Shown here: one piece after another, positions 52,926 through 62,244 of the stretch
Layout: each line of letters opens with the position of its first letter
Numbering within the stretch: position 1 is the stretch's first letter
From: Anaerotignum sp. MSJ-24
GTDB taxonomy: Bacteria > Bacillota > Clostridia > Lachnospirales > Anaerotignaceae
DNA: 64,000 nucleotides
NCBI RefSeq assembly: GCF_018918145.1
Contig: NZ_JAHLPX010000009.1
Coordinates: 62,001 to 126,000, forward strand
Reading direction: 5' to 3'
The notes under the pieces: generated by a model
Told to the model about the DNA's origin: nothing
The model's database searches: none
The model's input: only the letters and a program-made list of their open reading frames with translations
Made by a program: the position numbers and the translations under genes

Positions 52926-52972
52926 TATATAAAATTATCGTTAGCATTTATGAATGATTATGAGGTGATATT

Positions 52973-53407
52973 ATGGCAAATTCAGTAACTGATCGTCAGC
53001 TTGTACTTGAGGCAATCGAGGCAAGAAAGCAATCCTATTCACCTTATTCCAACTACATGGTTGGTGCGGCATTATTGACGAAGGACGGCAAGGTATATCG
53101 TGGCTGCAACATAGAATCTGCCGCATATTCACCGACAAACTGTGCCGAAAGAACTGCCTTTTTCAAAGCGGTTTCCGAAGGAGAGCGGCAGTTTGAGGCG
53201 ATAGCCGTTATCGGAGCACACAGAGATGCAAAGCCGGAGGATTATGGATATTTTTACCCCTGCGGTGTATGCCGCCAGGTTATGATGGAATTCTGCAATC
53301 CTAAGACCTTCAGAATACTTACGGCAAAAAGTGCGGACGATTTTACATCGTTTACGTTGGAAGAAATACTGCCGCATGGTTTCGGGCCGGAGGATTTGAA
53401 TTATTGA
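52973..53407 (+). CDS. cdd: Cytidine deaminase
   Basis: The 144-residue enzyme deaminates cytidine and deoxycytidine. The zinc site is CAERTAFF (near residue 55) and PCGVCRQ (near 91). GCNIESAAYSPTNCAE is the usual start of the motif. An aggtgat site precedes the ATG. It follows deoD after a terminator but fits the same salvage function. Confidence 0.94.
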   Translation: MANSVTDRQLVLEAIEARKQSYSPYSNYMVGAALLTKDGKVYRGCNIESAAYSPTNCAERTAFFKAVSEGERQFEAIAVIGAHRDAKPEDYGYFYPCGVCRQVMMEFCNPKTFRILTAKSADDFTSFTLEEILPHGFGPEDLNY

Positions 53408-53419
53408 TAGGATATTGCT

Positions 53420-53890
53420 ATGAGAAACACAACATTATGTTATATCGAAAAAGACGGTAAGTATCTTATGCTTCACCGTACCAAAAAGGAAAATGACGAA
53501 AACAAGGATAAATGGATAGGTATAGGCGGTAAGTTTGAAGAAGGCGAAAGTCCGGAGGACTGTGCCTTAAGAGAAATAAAGGAAGAAACAGGACTTACCG
53601 TTACGTCCTATCAATATAAAGGAATTGTCACATTTGTTTCCGATGAATGGGGAACAGAATATATGCATCTGTTCAGAGCCGATGAATTTGCCGGAGAGAT
53701 AATCGAATGTGATGAAGGCGAGCTGGAATGGATAGCAAAGGAAGATTTGCTTAAACTGCCTATGTGGGAAGGAGATAAAATATTTCTCAAACTTCTGGAC
53801 AGTGATGTTCCGTTTTTCTCGCTTAAGCTTAAATATAGCGGTGATGTGCTTACGGCAGCTGTGCTTAACGGAAAAGAGTTTGAGGTGTAA
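53420..53890 (+). CDS. Nudix hydrolase, 8-oxo-dGTP diphosphatase-like
   Basis: The 156-residue protein has a full Nudix box starting at GGKFEEGE, with REIKEETGL at its end (residues 36-58). The WDEF-like EW motif lies later. It follows cdd by 12 bases and precedes DUF523 by two, so the three are one operon. Members clean oxidised nucleotides; the substrate is inferred. Confidence 0.88.
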   Translation: MRNTTLCYIEKDGKYLMLHRTKKENDENKDKWIGIGGKFEEGESPEDCALREIKEETGLTVTSYQYKGIVTFVSDEWGTEYMHLFRADEFAGEIIECDEGELEWIAKEDLLKLPMWEGDKIFLKLLDSDVPFFSLKLKYSGDVLTAAVLNGKEFEV

Positions 53891-53892
53891 CA

Positions 53893-54339
53893 ATGGAAAG
53901 TATACTGGTAAGTGCCTGTCTTCTCGGAGTTTCGTGCAGATATGACGCAAAAAGCAAGCCCAATGAGAATGTTATCGGACTTATAAAAAAATATAATCTT
54001 ATACCGGTTTGTCCCGAAATATTGGGCGGTATGGCAACTCCAAGACTGCCGTCGGAAAGGAAGGGCAATAAAGTCGTTTCAAAATGCGGTGACGATGTTA
54101 CAAAGCATTTTGTCCACGGTGCAGAGGAAGCACTCAGGCTTGCAAATATGTATGGCTGTAAAAAAGCTGTACTTAAGGAAAAAAGCCCGTCCTGCGGTTT
54201 CGGAAAGATATATGACGGAACCTTCAGCGGAACTCTGATAGACGGAAACGGTGTTGCGGCCGATTTGTTGTCAGCCGCAGGCATAGCTGTTTTTGGTGAA
54301 AGCAGTTCCGAGCTTATTGACATGGTCAATAACGATTAA
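53893..54339 (+). CDS. DUF523 family protein
   Basis: The 148-residue protein shows the DUF523 motifs VSACLLGVSCRYDAKSK (residues 6-22), CPEILGGMATPR near 40 and LKEKSPSCGFGKIYDGTFSG near 94, with several conserved cysteines. The family function is not established. It starts two bases after the Nudix gene. Confidence 0.88.
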   Translation: MESILVSACLLGVSCRYDAKSKPNENVIGLIKKYNLIPVCPEILGGMATPRLPSERKGNKVVSKCGDDVTKHFVHGAEEALRLANMYGCKKAVLKEKSPSCGFGKIYDGTFSGTLIDGNGVAADLLSAAGIAVFGESSSELIDMVNND

Positions 54340-54406
54340 TAAATTTGATTTTTTTTCGGTACTGTTATATAATACATCTGTTATTATATATATGGGAGGC
54401 ATGCAA

Positions 54407-54925
54407 ATGGTTTTTGGTGTTGCGGTTCGTGCGGTTGAGTACAATGAAAACGATGCTCTTCGTATTCATCATCTTATAAGAGTTCATACTTTTGCAAGAA
54501 TTATCGGTAAGTCTGACGGTTTTGATGAAAGCAACCAGAAGATAGCTGAGCTTGCTGCGCTTCTGCATGATATAGGCATTCACAATGCCGAAAAGAAATA
54601 TGATTCGACAGACGGAAAGTATCAGGAAATAGAAGGCGGTCCGGTAGCAAGAGCTATTATGAGGGACGCTCACATTCCCGAATGGATTATCGACAGGGTA
54701 TGCTACATAGTTGAGCATCATCATACACTCAGTGCCATTGACGGACAGGATTTTCAGGCTGTTGTTGAGGCTGACCTGCTTGTAAATATGTATGATGACC
54801 ACCTTGATAAGGAAACCATACGAAAAATCCGTGACAGGATATTCAAAACAAGAAAAGGTACGCAGCTTGTTAATGAGATGTACCTCAGCGATAAATATAC
54901 TTACAGCAAACCGAGATATAAATAA
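54407..54925 (+). CDS. HD-domain phosphohydrolase
   Basis: The 172-residue protein has the HD metal site: H in RVHTFARII, HD in LLHDIGIHNAE (near residue 49), and later H residues in VEHHHTLS and D in EADLLVNM. The ATG at 54407 has gggagg 7 bases upstream; earlier starts lie inside the previous gene. It likely hydrolyses a nucleotide or phospho-signal; substrate unknown. Confidence 0.86.
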   Translation: MVFGVAVRAVEYNENDALRIHHLIRVHTFARIIGKSDGFDESNQKIAELAALLHDIGIHNAEKKYDSTDGKYQEIEGGPVARAIMRDAHIPEWIIDRVCYIVEHHHTLSAIDGQDFQAVVEADLLVNMYDDHLDKETIRKIRDRIFKTRKGTQLVNEMYLSDKYTYSKPRYK

Positions 54926-54931
54926 AACAAT

Positions 54932-54963
54932 ATGGCCGCACCTAATGGTTGCGGTCATTTGTT
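54932..54963 (+). terminator. Hairpin after the HD-domain gene
   Basis: An 8-bp stem (tggccgca / ttgcggtca-type, one G-U) is followed by tttgttt. Weak but well placed. Confidence 0.5.
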
Positions 54964-54998
54964 TACAGATAAACTGACAAAACAGGAGTTGTTTTAAT

Positions 54999-56762
54999 AT
55001 GGCATTTGACGGAATAGCCGTTTCAAATATAGTTTACGAGCTTAAAAACAAGCTTGAAGGCGGAAGAATAGACAAAATATACCAGCCGAGAGCCGACGAA
55101 ATTATTTTTTCTGTGCGTTCATTGAAGGAAGGCAATTTCAGAGTACTTATTTCCGCCAATTCTATGAATCCGAGAATACACATTACGGAAATAAAAAAAG
55201 AAAATCCCATAACCGCACCAATGTTTTCTATGGTTATGCGAAAACATATCGCCGGCGGAAGAATACTCGATATTCGTCAGCCGGATTTTGAGCGAATAAT
55301 AATACTTGACGTTGAAAGCATGAACGAAATGGGCGATTTGGGCGTTAAGCACATTATTGTCGAGATAATGGGAAAATACAGCAACATAATACTTACCGAC
55401 GAGAACGACAAAATACTTGATTCCATAAAACACGTAAGCCATGATAAAAGCTCGGTAAGAGAGGTGCTTCCCGGCGGACAGTATGTTTTTCCGCCTTCAC
55501 AGGGCAAGTTAAATCCTCTTGATGCCGATTATGATAAATTCAAAGATGTTATGCAGGAGAAAGCCTCGCAAAAGCTCCAGGCGGCAATATATAAAAGCTT
55601 TACGGGAATAAGCCCGTCATATGCCTCGGAGATATGCTACAATGCCGGCCTTGATGCCTCCGACAGACCTGAACAGCTTGACGAAAGCGGCATTGAAAGG
55701 CTTTGGAAAAGCTTTAAGCATGACATGGACAGAATTAAAAACGGAGATTATACACCGAATATTGTTTATGACAAGAATGAGAATGTCGTGGATTTCTTCT
55801 CACTTTCTGCAAACCAATATAAGGGTTTTGAGATAAAGAGCTTTGAAACCTTTTCGGAGCTTTTGGAGATGTTTTATAAAAAGAGAGATAATCTCTATCA
55901 TGTAAAGCAGAGAGCCCATGACGTTAGAAGAATTGTTGTGTCCAATATAGAGCGATGTGTAAAAAAACGTGATATTCAGATGAAGGCATTTAAGGACACA
56001 GAGGACAGGGATAAATACAGACTTTACGGAGAGCTTATCACAGCGAATATATATGCCGTTGAGCCGGGAAGTAAGGAGCTTGTTACGGCAAATTACTATG
56101 AAGAAAGTATGCCGCAGATAACAATTCCGCTTGATCCGGAGCTTTCGGCATCTGAAAATGCCGCAAAGTATTTTTCAAGATACAACAAAGCGAAAAGAAC
56201 CTATGCGGCGACTGTTATACAAAAGGAGCAGAACGACGCAGAGCTTGAATATCTGGAAAGCGTTCTGTCTGCCATTGATGCCTCGGATGACGATAACGAT
56301 ATAACAGAAATAAGAAGAGAGCTAATAAACGAAGGCTATATAAGGGCAAAAAAACAGGATAAGGCAAAAAATAATAAAAAAACAAAGCCTGTTCATTTTG
56401 TGTCTTCGGACGGCTTTGATATTTATGCCGGAAAGAGCAATATACAAAATGATGAGCTTACACTGCATTTTGCCGACAGCGACGATATATGGCTTCATAC
56501 AAAAAATATTCCCGGCTCGCACGTTATAATCAAATGCGGCGAAAATAGTGTTCCGGACAGAACGATAGAAGAAGCAGCAACCATTGCGGCATATTACAGC
56601 AAGGCAAAGGAGTCAACAAAGGTTCCTGTGGATTATACGCCGAGAAAATATGTTAAAAAACCGAACGGTGCAAAGCCGGGAATGGTTATATATGTTCAGA
56701 ATAAAACTATACTCGTCGATCCGGATGAGGGTGTTGTGAACAGACTGAATGCCGAAAAGTAA
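54999..56762 (+). CDS. rqcH: Ribosome quality-control factor RqcH (NFACT family)
   Basis: The 587-residue protein has the NFACT-N domain (MAFDGIAVSNIVYELKNKL), coiled coils in the middle (about 280-450) and the NFACT-R domain (DDIWLHTKNIPGSHVII near 495). RqcH binds obstructed 50S subunits and recruits tRNA-Ala to add C-terminal alanine tails. It was formerly annotated as a fibronectin-binding protein. An acaggag site precedes the ATG. Confidence 0.93.
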   Translation: MAFDGIAVSNIVYELKNKLEGGRIDKIYQPRADEIIFSVRSLKEGNFRVLISANSMNPRIHITEIKKENPITAPMFSMVMRKHIAGGRILDIRQPDFERIIILDVESMNEMGDLGVKHIIVEIMGKYSNIILTDENDKILDSIKHVSHDKSSVREVLPGGQYVFPPSQGKLNPLDADYDKFKDVMQEKASQKLQAAIYKSFTGISPSYASEICYNAGLDASDRPEQLDESGIERLWKSFKHDMDRIKNGDYTPNIVYDKNENVVDFFSLSANQYKGFEIKSFETFSELLEMFYKKRDNLYHVKQRAHDVRRIVVSNIERCVKKRDIQMKAFKDTEDRDKYRLYGELITANIYAVEPGSKELVTANYYEESMPQITIPLDPELSASENAAKYFSRYNKAKRTYAATVIQKEQNDAELEYLESVLSAIDASDDDNDITEIRRELINEGYIRAKKQDKAKNNKKTKPVHFVSSDGFDIYAGKSNIQNDELTLHFADSDDIWLHTKNIPGSHVIIKCGENSVPDRTIEEAATIAAYYSKAKESTKVPVDYTPRKYVKKPNGAKPGMVIYVQNKTILVDPDEGVVNRLNAEK

Positions 56763-56794
56763 AAATATCAAAATTTCAAATAAGATAAAATGTT

Positions 56795-56842
56795 ACAGGT
56801 GTAATCTATAAAAGTCAAATTTATGGATTACGCCTGTTTTAT
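56795..56842 (+). terminator. Terminator of rqcH
   Basis: A 12-bp stem (acaggtgtaatc / ggattacgcctgt with one G-U) and an 18-base loop, followed by tttat. Confidence 0.75.
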
Positions 56843-56849
56843 GTTGTAA

Positions 56850-58193
56850 GCCTTTGATGCTATTGACAACTATAACGCAAACCATATCCAATATAATGAT
56901 GTGATACCGAAAGGAAAGAGTAAGTATTCATCTGATGTATCTAATGTTGATGTTAATATAGGGGGCAAATTGGCAACGGGTTATTTTAATGATAATGCTG
57001 ATGTATTGCCGAGAGCAGTTAATACAGAAACAACTAATGATACTCGCTCTGTTATAACAAAATTAAAGGAAAGTGTACCTGAATTATCTGAAATGAAGCC
57101 CGTATCTATAATAACAGGTACAGAGTTCCAGAAAGGTAGTAAAAAAATTACTGAAACAGTAGGTGAGTTTTTTGCATCTCTGGGGAATAAGGTTGTAAGA
57201 AAAGGGTTTGGAGAAGTTTTACTCACTAAAAAAGGTATTAAATCGAGCATATCACATGGTGTCAGTGGAGTAAAAGCTTCAGTGTTCAAAGCAGTTCCAG
57301 ATGTAATAAAAAACGGAAAACTAATAGACTATCAAGAGGACTGGAAGAACAGGGGTTATGATACATATATATTTGCAGCACCAGTAAATATTAATGGAAA
57401 TACTGCTTATTTAGCAGCCGTAGTAAGACATGATAACACATCAAATAGGTTTTATTTGCACGAAATAGTTGATGAAACCGGAAGGCTATTTAATCAGACT
57501 AAAGAAAATAACGGCTTGAATACCTTCAAGACCACGTCAGCAAATAATGCCTCAAGTGGAGTATCCTCACCGTCAATTAATATTATATCCGACACAGACA
57601 CGAATTACAACACCGATACAGAAAAAAATATAGCCACTTTACCAACAGCAGCCGACACAAACAGCAATAACAATCTCGGCATAGTAAATCAAGATGCACA
57701 ACAGCTTTTTGAGGACTTACAGAATGCTAAGACAGACATCAGGAGCAAAGCAAGAAAAGCATATCAGTCAACTATATCCGGCTGGGCACCGTTTGAAAGA
57801 ATGACAAAAGCTGATACACGAAGAGGCGGCAGAAACATAACCGATCCGGTAAATAAGTTATCCCAGAAAAACGGTGTGTTTGACACTATCAAAAAGAAAG
57901 CCTTATTCGACATTAACGCAAATAAAGTCAGCGACCTTAGTCTTGACAGTGTTGTAAAGCAAGTTCCGACTAATCAGTTGAACGACTTTAACACATACTG
58001 GCATGAATTACACAATATAGACCGTTTGGCACAGAATAAACCTGTTACAGAGCATACAGCGGATGAGAGCCGACAAATAGTTCAACGGAAGGAAAATACT
58101 TATGGATTAATTCTGCAATTTGTAGAAGCTTTTCTGTCGTTAGAACAAACGGATTTGCATACAAAATCTGAGCCTCGAGTAAATCGCTTTTGA
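56850..58193 (+). pseudogene. Fragment of a large polyvalent protein with a phage-type nuclease domain
   Basis: The open frame has no ATG or binding site; it runs back to 56850 (AFDAIDNYNANHIQYND) and only a GTG occurs at 56901. The first 200 residues contain the domain of the barnase/EndoU/colicin E5-RelE-like nucleases found at the ends of giant phage or plasmid proteins (ISHGVSGVKASVFKAVPDVI, NRFYLHEIVDETG). A low-complexity linker and a second domain (DLSLDSVVKQVPTNQLNDF) follow. The last 37 residues are antisense to a radical-SAM fragment. A truncated remnant of a larger gene. Confidence 0.72.
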
Positions 58194-58212
58194 TGTCATT
58201 GACAGGTGACAT
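58045..58212 (-). pseudogene. Radical SAM protein fragment
   Basis: The minus strand encodes NDIKSDLLEAQILYANPFVL followed by TTEKLLQIAELIHKYFPSVE, the pattern after the second strand of radical-SAM proteins. The CxxxCxxC motif and the rest are missing. The reading then runs into the antisense of the neighbouring remnant near 58083. It is a relic joined to the nuclease-domain fragment by a deletion. Confidence 0.55.
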
Positions 58213-58231
58213 TCTGAATTTGAAGTATTTA

Positions 58232-58732
58232 TTATTGTTTTCTGGTATGCTCTTTGATGTATTCCGCAACAGCGGTTACAAATTGTGAATTAGTCGGCTT
58301 TTTTGTCGGCATAAAACCAAGATAGTGTTCAAATATATCTTCATTTCCGGTTTTCCATGCCGTTTCTATTGCATGACGAATAGAACGTTCTATTTTAGCA
58401 GTTGAGGAAGAGTATTTTTTAGCTATAAACGGATAAATATGTTTTGTTATACTTACAGTTGTTTCTTTGCTTTCAAGTATGTAATTTATTGCATCGATAA
58501 GGTAGCCATATCCCTTAAGGTTAGGAGAAACGCCCATTTTGCGGAGTATTGTTTGTATGGTTTCGGCTTCTTCCGCCGAGTCGGTGCTTAAGCTTAATTC
58601 ATCAGCGAAGAAATCACGGCTGAAGGATACCGAAGCGACACTTGAAAACGAAGCAAGCGCTGACATTATTGCGGATAGTTCATGTATGTTTTTTAATGTT
58701 ATGATTAATGAGCAGCTTTCGTTTTGATTCAT
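58232..58732 (-). CDS. Orphan Spo0A-type DNA-binding domain protein, without receiver domain
   Basis: The 166-residue protein has, from about residue 62, the Spo0A effector domain: LRKMGVSPNLKGYGYLIDAI, ITKHIYPFIAKKYSSSTAKIERSIRH (split here), and the final KKPTNSQFVTAVAEYI. The recognition helix region matches Spo0A. The N-terminal 60 residues do not form a receiver domain and lack the phosphorylated Asp. An aggtgaagtg site precedes the ATG. It is not the master Spo0A (about 265 residues). Perfect TGTCGAA cores occur in its upstream region. Confidence 0.85.
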   Translation of the reverse strand: MNQNESCSLIITLKNIHELSAIMSALASFSSVASVSFSRDFFADELSLSTDSAEEAETIQTILRKMGVSPNLKGYGYLIDAINYILESKETTVSITKHIYPFIAKKYSSSTAKIERSIRHAIETAWKTGNEDIFEHYLGFMPTKKPTNSQFVTAVAEYIKEHTRKQ

Positions 58733-58811
58733 ATCACTTCACCTCTATTGATTATATTAGTATATTTTCAGATATTTTGCATCATTTTGCAAGATTTTGT
58801 GGATTGTTTTT

Positions 58812-58818
58812 TTCGACA
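58812..58818 (-). promoter_or_regulatory. 0A box 1
   Basis: The core TGTCGAA (minus strand) in the context ttgtcgaaaaaaa matches the Spo0A consensus. It lies 80 bases upstream of the orphan Spo0A-type gene. A one-mismatch copy (TGTCGCA) lies at 58849-58855. Confidence 0.55.
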
Positions 58819-59060
58819 ATCATTTTATGTTAAGAAAAATGCCTGTTTTGTCGCATTTGTCTTAAATTACCAAACACATTTGATTGAAATTTATGTATAA
58901 AAATATTGATTATTGTTGTTTAAAATAGAATTTAATCGAATTATATTTTGATAACAAAAATCGAAATATGATGTAAATTGATGAAATTTAGAATATTTTG
59001 TATAATCATTGCGTTTTTAATCGCATATTTTATAAGAATTATTTAATATAAATCGCATTT

Positions 59061-59067
59061 TTCGACA
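59061..59067 (-). promoter_or_regulatory. 0A box 2
   Basis: A second perfect TGTCGAA core in the same context (ttgtcgaaaaa) lies between the orphan regulator and the divergent serine hydrolase gene, about 100 bases before the hydrolase promoter. The rest of 58733-59214 is very AT-rich with no gene; the motif tcgcat occurs three times. Confidence 0.5.
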
Positions 59068-59162
59068 AAAAATTCGGATAAAATAGTTTAAAATAAAAGA
59101 TTATCAAAAAATTTAATCAATAAAAAACAATAGCTTTTGAAAATAAATTTATATATTTTATG

Positions 59163-59191
59163 TTGTAATCGGTATATTTTGCCTGTAAAAT
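59163..59191 (+). promoter_or_regulatory. Likely promoter of the serine hydrolase gene
   Basis: TTGTAA and TAAAAT lie 17 bases apart, 23 bases before the start codon. Confidence 0.45.
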
Positions 59192-59214
59192 ATATATTGA
59201 AAGGGTGATACTCG

Positions 59215-60153
59215 ATGGAAAAGAATATAATGGACGATCAGCTTTTTCTTGATGCAATGATTTCGGAGTTTCAGATTGAAGATTTGAATGTGCTTTATGC
59301 ACAGATAAGAAAAGACGGAAAAGTAACCGGTGAATATAAAAGAACACCGAACAAAACAAGACTTAATCTTTTTTCCGTAAGTAAAAGTGTCGTTTCCTGC
59401 GGTGCCGGAATTGCCATTGACGAAGGACTTATATCTAAGGATGAATATATATGTGATGAATTTAAGGAATATGTTCCTAAAAATGCTTCGGAAAATCTTC
59501 TCGGAATAAAGGTTGAAAACCTTCTTACAATGACAAGCGGACTTAAAACAAGCCTGTTTTTTGCCGATAACAGCGAAAGGTATACGGTAAAGGACTGGAT
59601 AGCTCATTTCTTTAATGCGGAGTTTGATGCAAAAGCCGGAGAAAAATTTTTGTACAGCAATTTCAATACATATATTTTAAGCTGTATGATAGAGCGAAGA
59701 GCCGGAGTAAACCTTCTTAACTATATGCGTGACAGATTTTTTGAACCGCTTGGAGTCGGCAATCCGGATTGGACATTGTGCCCTAAGGGACATGTTCATG
59801 CGGCAAACGGACTTTATTTCAATATTGACGAGCTTGGAAACTTCGGACAGATGCTGCTTGATAACGGAAAATTCAACGGCATACAGCTTGTACCGGAAGA
59901 ATATCTTAAGGAGGCTGTCAAAAAACAGGTTGAAAGCGTACCTATACTTGGGCTTGATAATCCGGAGGAGAAAAACGGATACGGCTATCAGTTCTGGATG
60001 ACGCATATTCCCGACACATATCTCTGTTACGGAAACTATGGTCAGTTCTGCCTTGTTATGCCTAAAAAGAATACGGTAATAAGCATACAGTCGTTTGAAA
60101 GCAACGCAAGCCACATGCGTGATATATTGCTTGAGTTTGCGGAAGATATTTGA
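59215..60153 (+). CDS. Serine hydrolase of the beta-lactamase/class C penicillin-binding family
   Basis: The 312-residue protein has the SxxK motif FSVSKSVVS near residue 54 and the YxN motif FLYSNFNTYI near 146. No signal peptide is seen, so it is likely intracellular, more like an esterase or peptidase than a secreted beta-lactamase. An aaagggtga site precedes the ATG. The gene is divergent from the orphan Spo0A-type gene. Confidence 0.88.
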   Translation: MEKNIMDDQLFLDAMISEFQIEDLNVLYAQIRKDGKVTGEYKRTPNKTRLNLFSVSKSVVSCGAGIAIDEGLISKDEYICDEFKEYVPKNASENLLGIKVENLLTMTSGLKTSLFFADNSERYTVKDWIAHFFNAEFDAKAGEKFLYSNFNTYILSCMIERRAGVNLLNYMRDRFFEPLGVGNPDWTLCPKGHVHAANGLYFNIDELGNFGQMLLDNGKFNGIQLVPEEYLKEAVKKQVESVPILGLDNPEEKNGYGYQFWMTHIPDTYLCYGNYGQFCLVMPKKNTVISIQSFESNASHMRDILLEFAEDI

Positions 60154-60160
60154 TAAACAT

Positions 60161-60200
60161 GACTTGGATTTGATTTTTTAATCAAATTCAGGTCTTTTTT
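60161..60200 (+). terminator. Terminator of the serine hydrolase gene
   Basis: A 15-bp stem with two G-U pairs (gacttggatttgatt / aatcaaattcaggtc) followed by six Ts. Confidence 0.88.
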
Positions 60201-60256
60201 ATTTATACTGAATAAATTCGGCTTATACATTAAAAACTGTATATGAGGTGTTTCGT

Positions 60257-60829
60257 ATGGTATGTATAGGCATTTACGGTGACAAAACGGACGGTTTTAC
60301 AAAACAACTTTTAAAGCGTTATTTTGATGCCGGTATTTCTGCGGCGGCATGTACTTATGGAGACTGTGACAGGGCATATATTGTAGCAAGTGCAATGGGA
60401 AAAGATGTGTTTATAACAAACCGCTGTTTATGGACGGATATTAAGTTCGATATATGCGTATTTTTTTCATGGCATGAAAATAATAATATATCAATAAAGA
60501 AAAACGGATATGCGGTAATAAATGCCGACAGCTGTAAAAATGTTCCGCTTTCACCGGGAGTAACAAGAGTTACCTGCGGAATAAACAGCCATGCCGGAGT
60601 GACCGTATCGGCGGTAAGCGACAACATAGACGGTGAAGAAAAACTCCAATGCTGTATTCAGCACAAAATAAGAACCATGTCGGGAAGAATTATTGAGCCG
60701 CAAGAGTTTGCCGTTGTCGTAAGAGGTATTAATTATCCGTTATCCGAGGTATTGTCACTTATTACGACGGCAATAGCCGGAGATATAGAAGAAACGGTTA
60801 CAGATAGCCTCTCATTCTTAAGCATTTGA
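60257..60829 (+). CDS. Uncharacterised protein with weak Mur-ligase-like features
   Basis: The 190-residue protein starts at ATG 60257 with gaggtg upstream. The N-terminal VCIGIYGDKTDGFTKQLL recalls a P-loop but lacks GKT/S. The middle TRVTCGINSHAGVTVSAVSD and LQCCIQHKIRTMSGRIIEPQ resemble the central part of small Mur-ligase-like proteins of Clostridia. It lacks a full ATPase site, so any catalytic role is doubtful. Function unknown. Confidence 0.65.
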   Translation: MVCIGIYGDKTDGFTKQLLKRYFDAGISAAACTYGDCDRAYIVASAMGKDVFITNRCLWTDIKFDICVFFSWHENNNISIKKNGYAVINADSCKNVPLSPGVTRVTCGINSHAGVTVSAVSDNIDGEEKLQCCIQHKIRTMSGRIIEPQEFAVVVRGINYPLSEVLSLITTAIAGDIEETVTDSLSFLSI

Positions 60830-60904
60830 TGTTCTTAAATTAAAGTTCGTGAATAGAATTAACTATCTAACGGATTTTGAGGAAAAGGGAAGGGGAAAAA
60901 CAAA

Positions 60905-61528
60905 ATGGAGAGCATCAAATCAAACAATCATGTAAATCTTATCGGTACTGCGGCAGATGTATGCAGTTTCAGCCATGAGGTTTACGGTGAAGGATTCTAT
61001 ACATTTCCGCTCAAGGTAAAAAGACTGAGCGACAATTTTGATACTATACCTGTTACCGTATCGGACAGACTGCTTGATGTTGAAACAATAACGGAAGGCG
61101 TCACCTTGTATATAAGCGGACAGCTGAGAAGCTATAACCATTATTCGTCAAAGAAAAATAAACTTGTGCTCACTGTTTTTGCAAGGTCGATAAGCTTTGA
61201 CGAAACAGACGATTACAGCTCCAATGAAATTTTTCTGAACGGATTTATATGTAAAAAGCCTGTATACAGAACAACACCATTCGGCAGGGAGATAACGGAT
61301 ATGCTTGTTGCGGTAAACAGAAATTACGGAAAGAGCGATTATATTCCTTGTATTGCATGGGGCAGAAACGCTAAATTTGCCGGAAATCTTGAGGTCGGTG
61401 ACAACATTGAGCTTTGGGGAAGAATACAGAGCAGAACATATATAAAAAGAGATGAAAACGGCGAAGCAGAGGAAAGAACGGCATATGAGGTTTCGCTATC
61501 TAAAATAGAAAAAATAGAAAAGCAGTAA
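60905..61528 (+). CDS. Single-stranded DNA-binding protein-like, two OB folds
   Basis: The 207-residue protein has two OB-fold repeats: residues 8-95 (NHVNLIGTAADVCSF to ISGQLRSYNHY) and 105-205 (NEIFLNGFICKKPVYRTTPF to WGRIQSRTYIKRDENG). The second has the SSB motif YIPCIAWGRNAKFA. It lacks the acidic DDDIPF tail of canonical SSB, so it is a paralogue rather than the main replication SSB. Confidence 0.82.
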   Translation: MESIKSNNHVNLIGTAADVCSFSHEVYGEGFYTFPLKVKRLSDNFDTIPVTVSDRLLDVETITEGVTLYISGQLRSYNHYSSKKNKLVLTVFARSISFDETDDYSSNEIFLNGFICKKPVYRTTPFGREITDMLVAVNRNYGKSDYIPCIAWGRNAKFAGNLEVGDNIELWGRIQSRTYIKRDENGEAEERTAYEVSLSKIEKIEKQ

Positions 61529-61534
61529 AGCCGG

Positions 61535-61562
61535 AAGGTTCGGAAAAGCTCCGAACCTTTTT
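61535..61562 (+). terminator. Terminator of the SSB-like gene
   Basis: A perfect 10-bp stem (aaggttcgga / tccgaacctt) with loop aaagc and a T run. Confidence 0.9.
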
Positions 61563-61671
61563 GGGTTTAAATAATATACAATTATTTTTATAAAACGGTA
61601 TTGCAAGACAATATTTTACGGTCTATAATTAGTAATTAATTTCAGTTATTTTAAGCAATAAGGAGAAAGCA

Positions 61672-62193
61672 ATGATAAGAAAAGGTACAAAAGACGATAT
61701 AAAAGCGGTAGCAGAAATTTACAGCAGAATACATGATATGGAGGAAGCCGGAAAGGTGACAATCGGCTGGGTAAGAGCGATATATCCTACACAGAAAACA
61801 GCTGAGGACGCACTTGCCAAGGACGAGCTTTTCGTGCTTGAGGACTGCGGAGAGGTTGTTGCGGCGGCAAAGATAAACCGTGAACAGGTTCCCGAATATG
61901 CCGACTGCAAATGGGAAAACGATGCTCCTGATGACGAAGTTATGGTTCTGCATACACTTGTTGTTGATCCGCTCAAGGGCGGCAAAGGCTATGGAACACA
62001 GTTTGTAGATTTCTATGAAAAATACGCACTTGAAAACGGCTGTAAATATCTCCGCATGGATACAAACGAGAAAAATGCAAATGCCAGAAAGCTTTATAAA
62101 AAGCTCGGATATAAAGAGCCGGGAATTGTTCCCTGTGTGTTTAACGGAATAGACGGCGTACAGCTTGTTTGTCTTGAAAAAACATTAAAGTAA
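61672..62193 (+). CDS. GNAT family N-acetyltransferase
   Basis: The 173-residue protein has the GNAT acetyl-CoA motif in DPLKGGKGYGTQFVDFYEKYA near residue 102 and NEKNANARKLYKKLGYKE near 127. The substrate is unknown. A aggagaaag site precedes the ATG. It is monocistronic with its own terminator. Confidence 0.9.
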   Translation: MIRKGTKDDIKAVAEIYSRIHDMEEAGKVTIGWVRAIYPTQKTAEDALAKDELFVLEDCGEVVAAAKINREQVPEYADCKWENDAPDDEVMVLHTLVVDPLKGGKGYGTQFVDFYEKYALENGCKYLRMDTNEKNANARKLYKKLGYKEPGIVPCVFNGIDGVQLVCLEKTLK

Positions 62194-62199
62194 AAAAGA

Positions 62200-62238
62200 A
62201 GCTCCCATTTATGTTAATCATATTTGGGAGCTGTTTTT
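62200..62238 (+). terminator. Terminator of the GNAT gene
   Basis: The arms agctccca and tgggagct pair around a 17-base loop, followed by five Ts. Confidence 0.85.
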
Positions 62239-62244
62239 ATAAGA

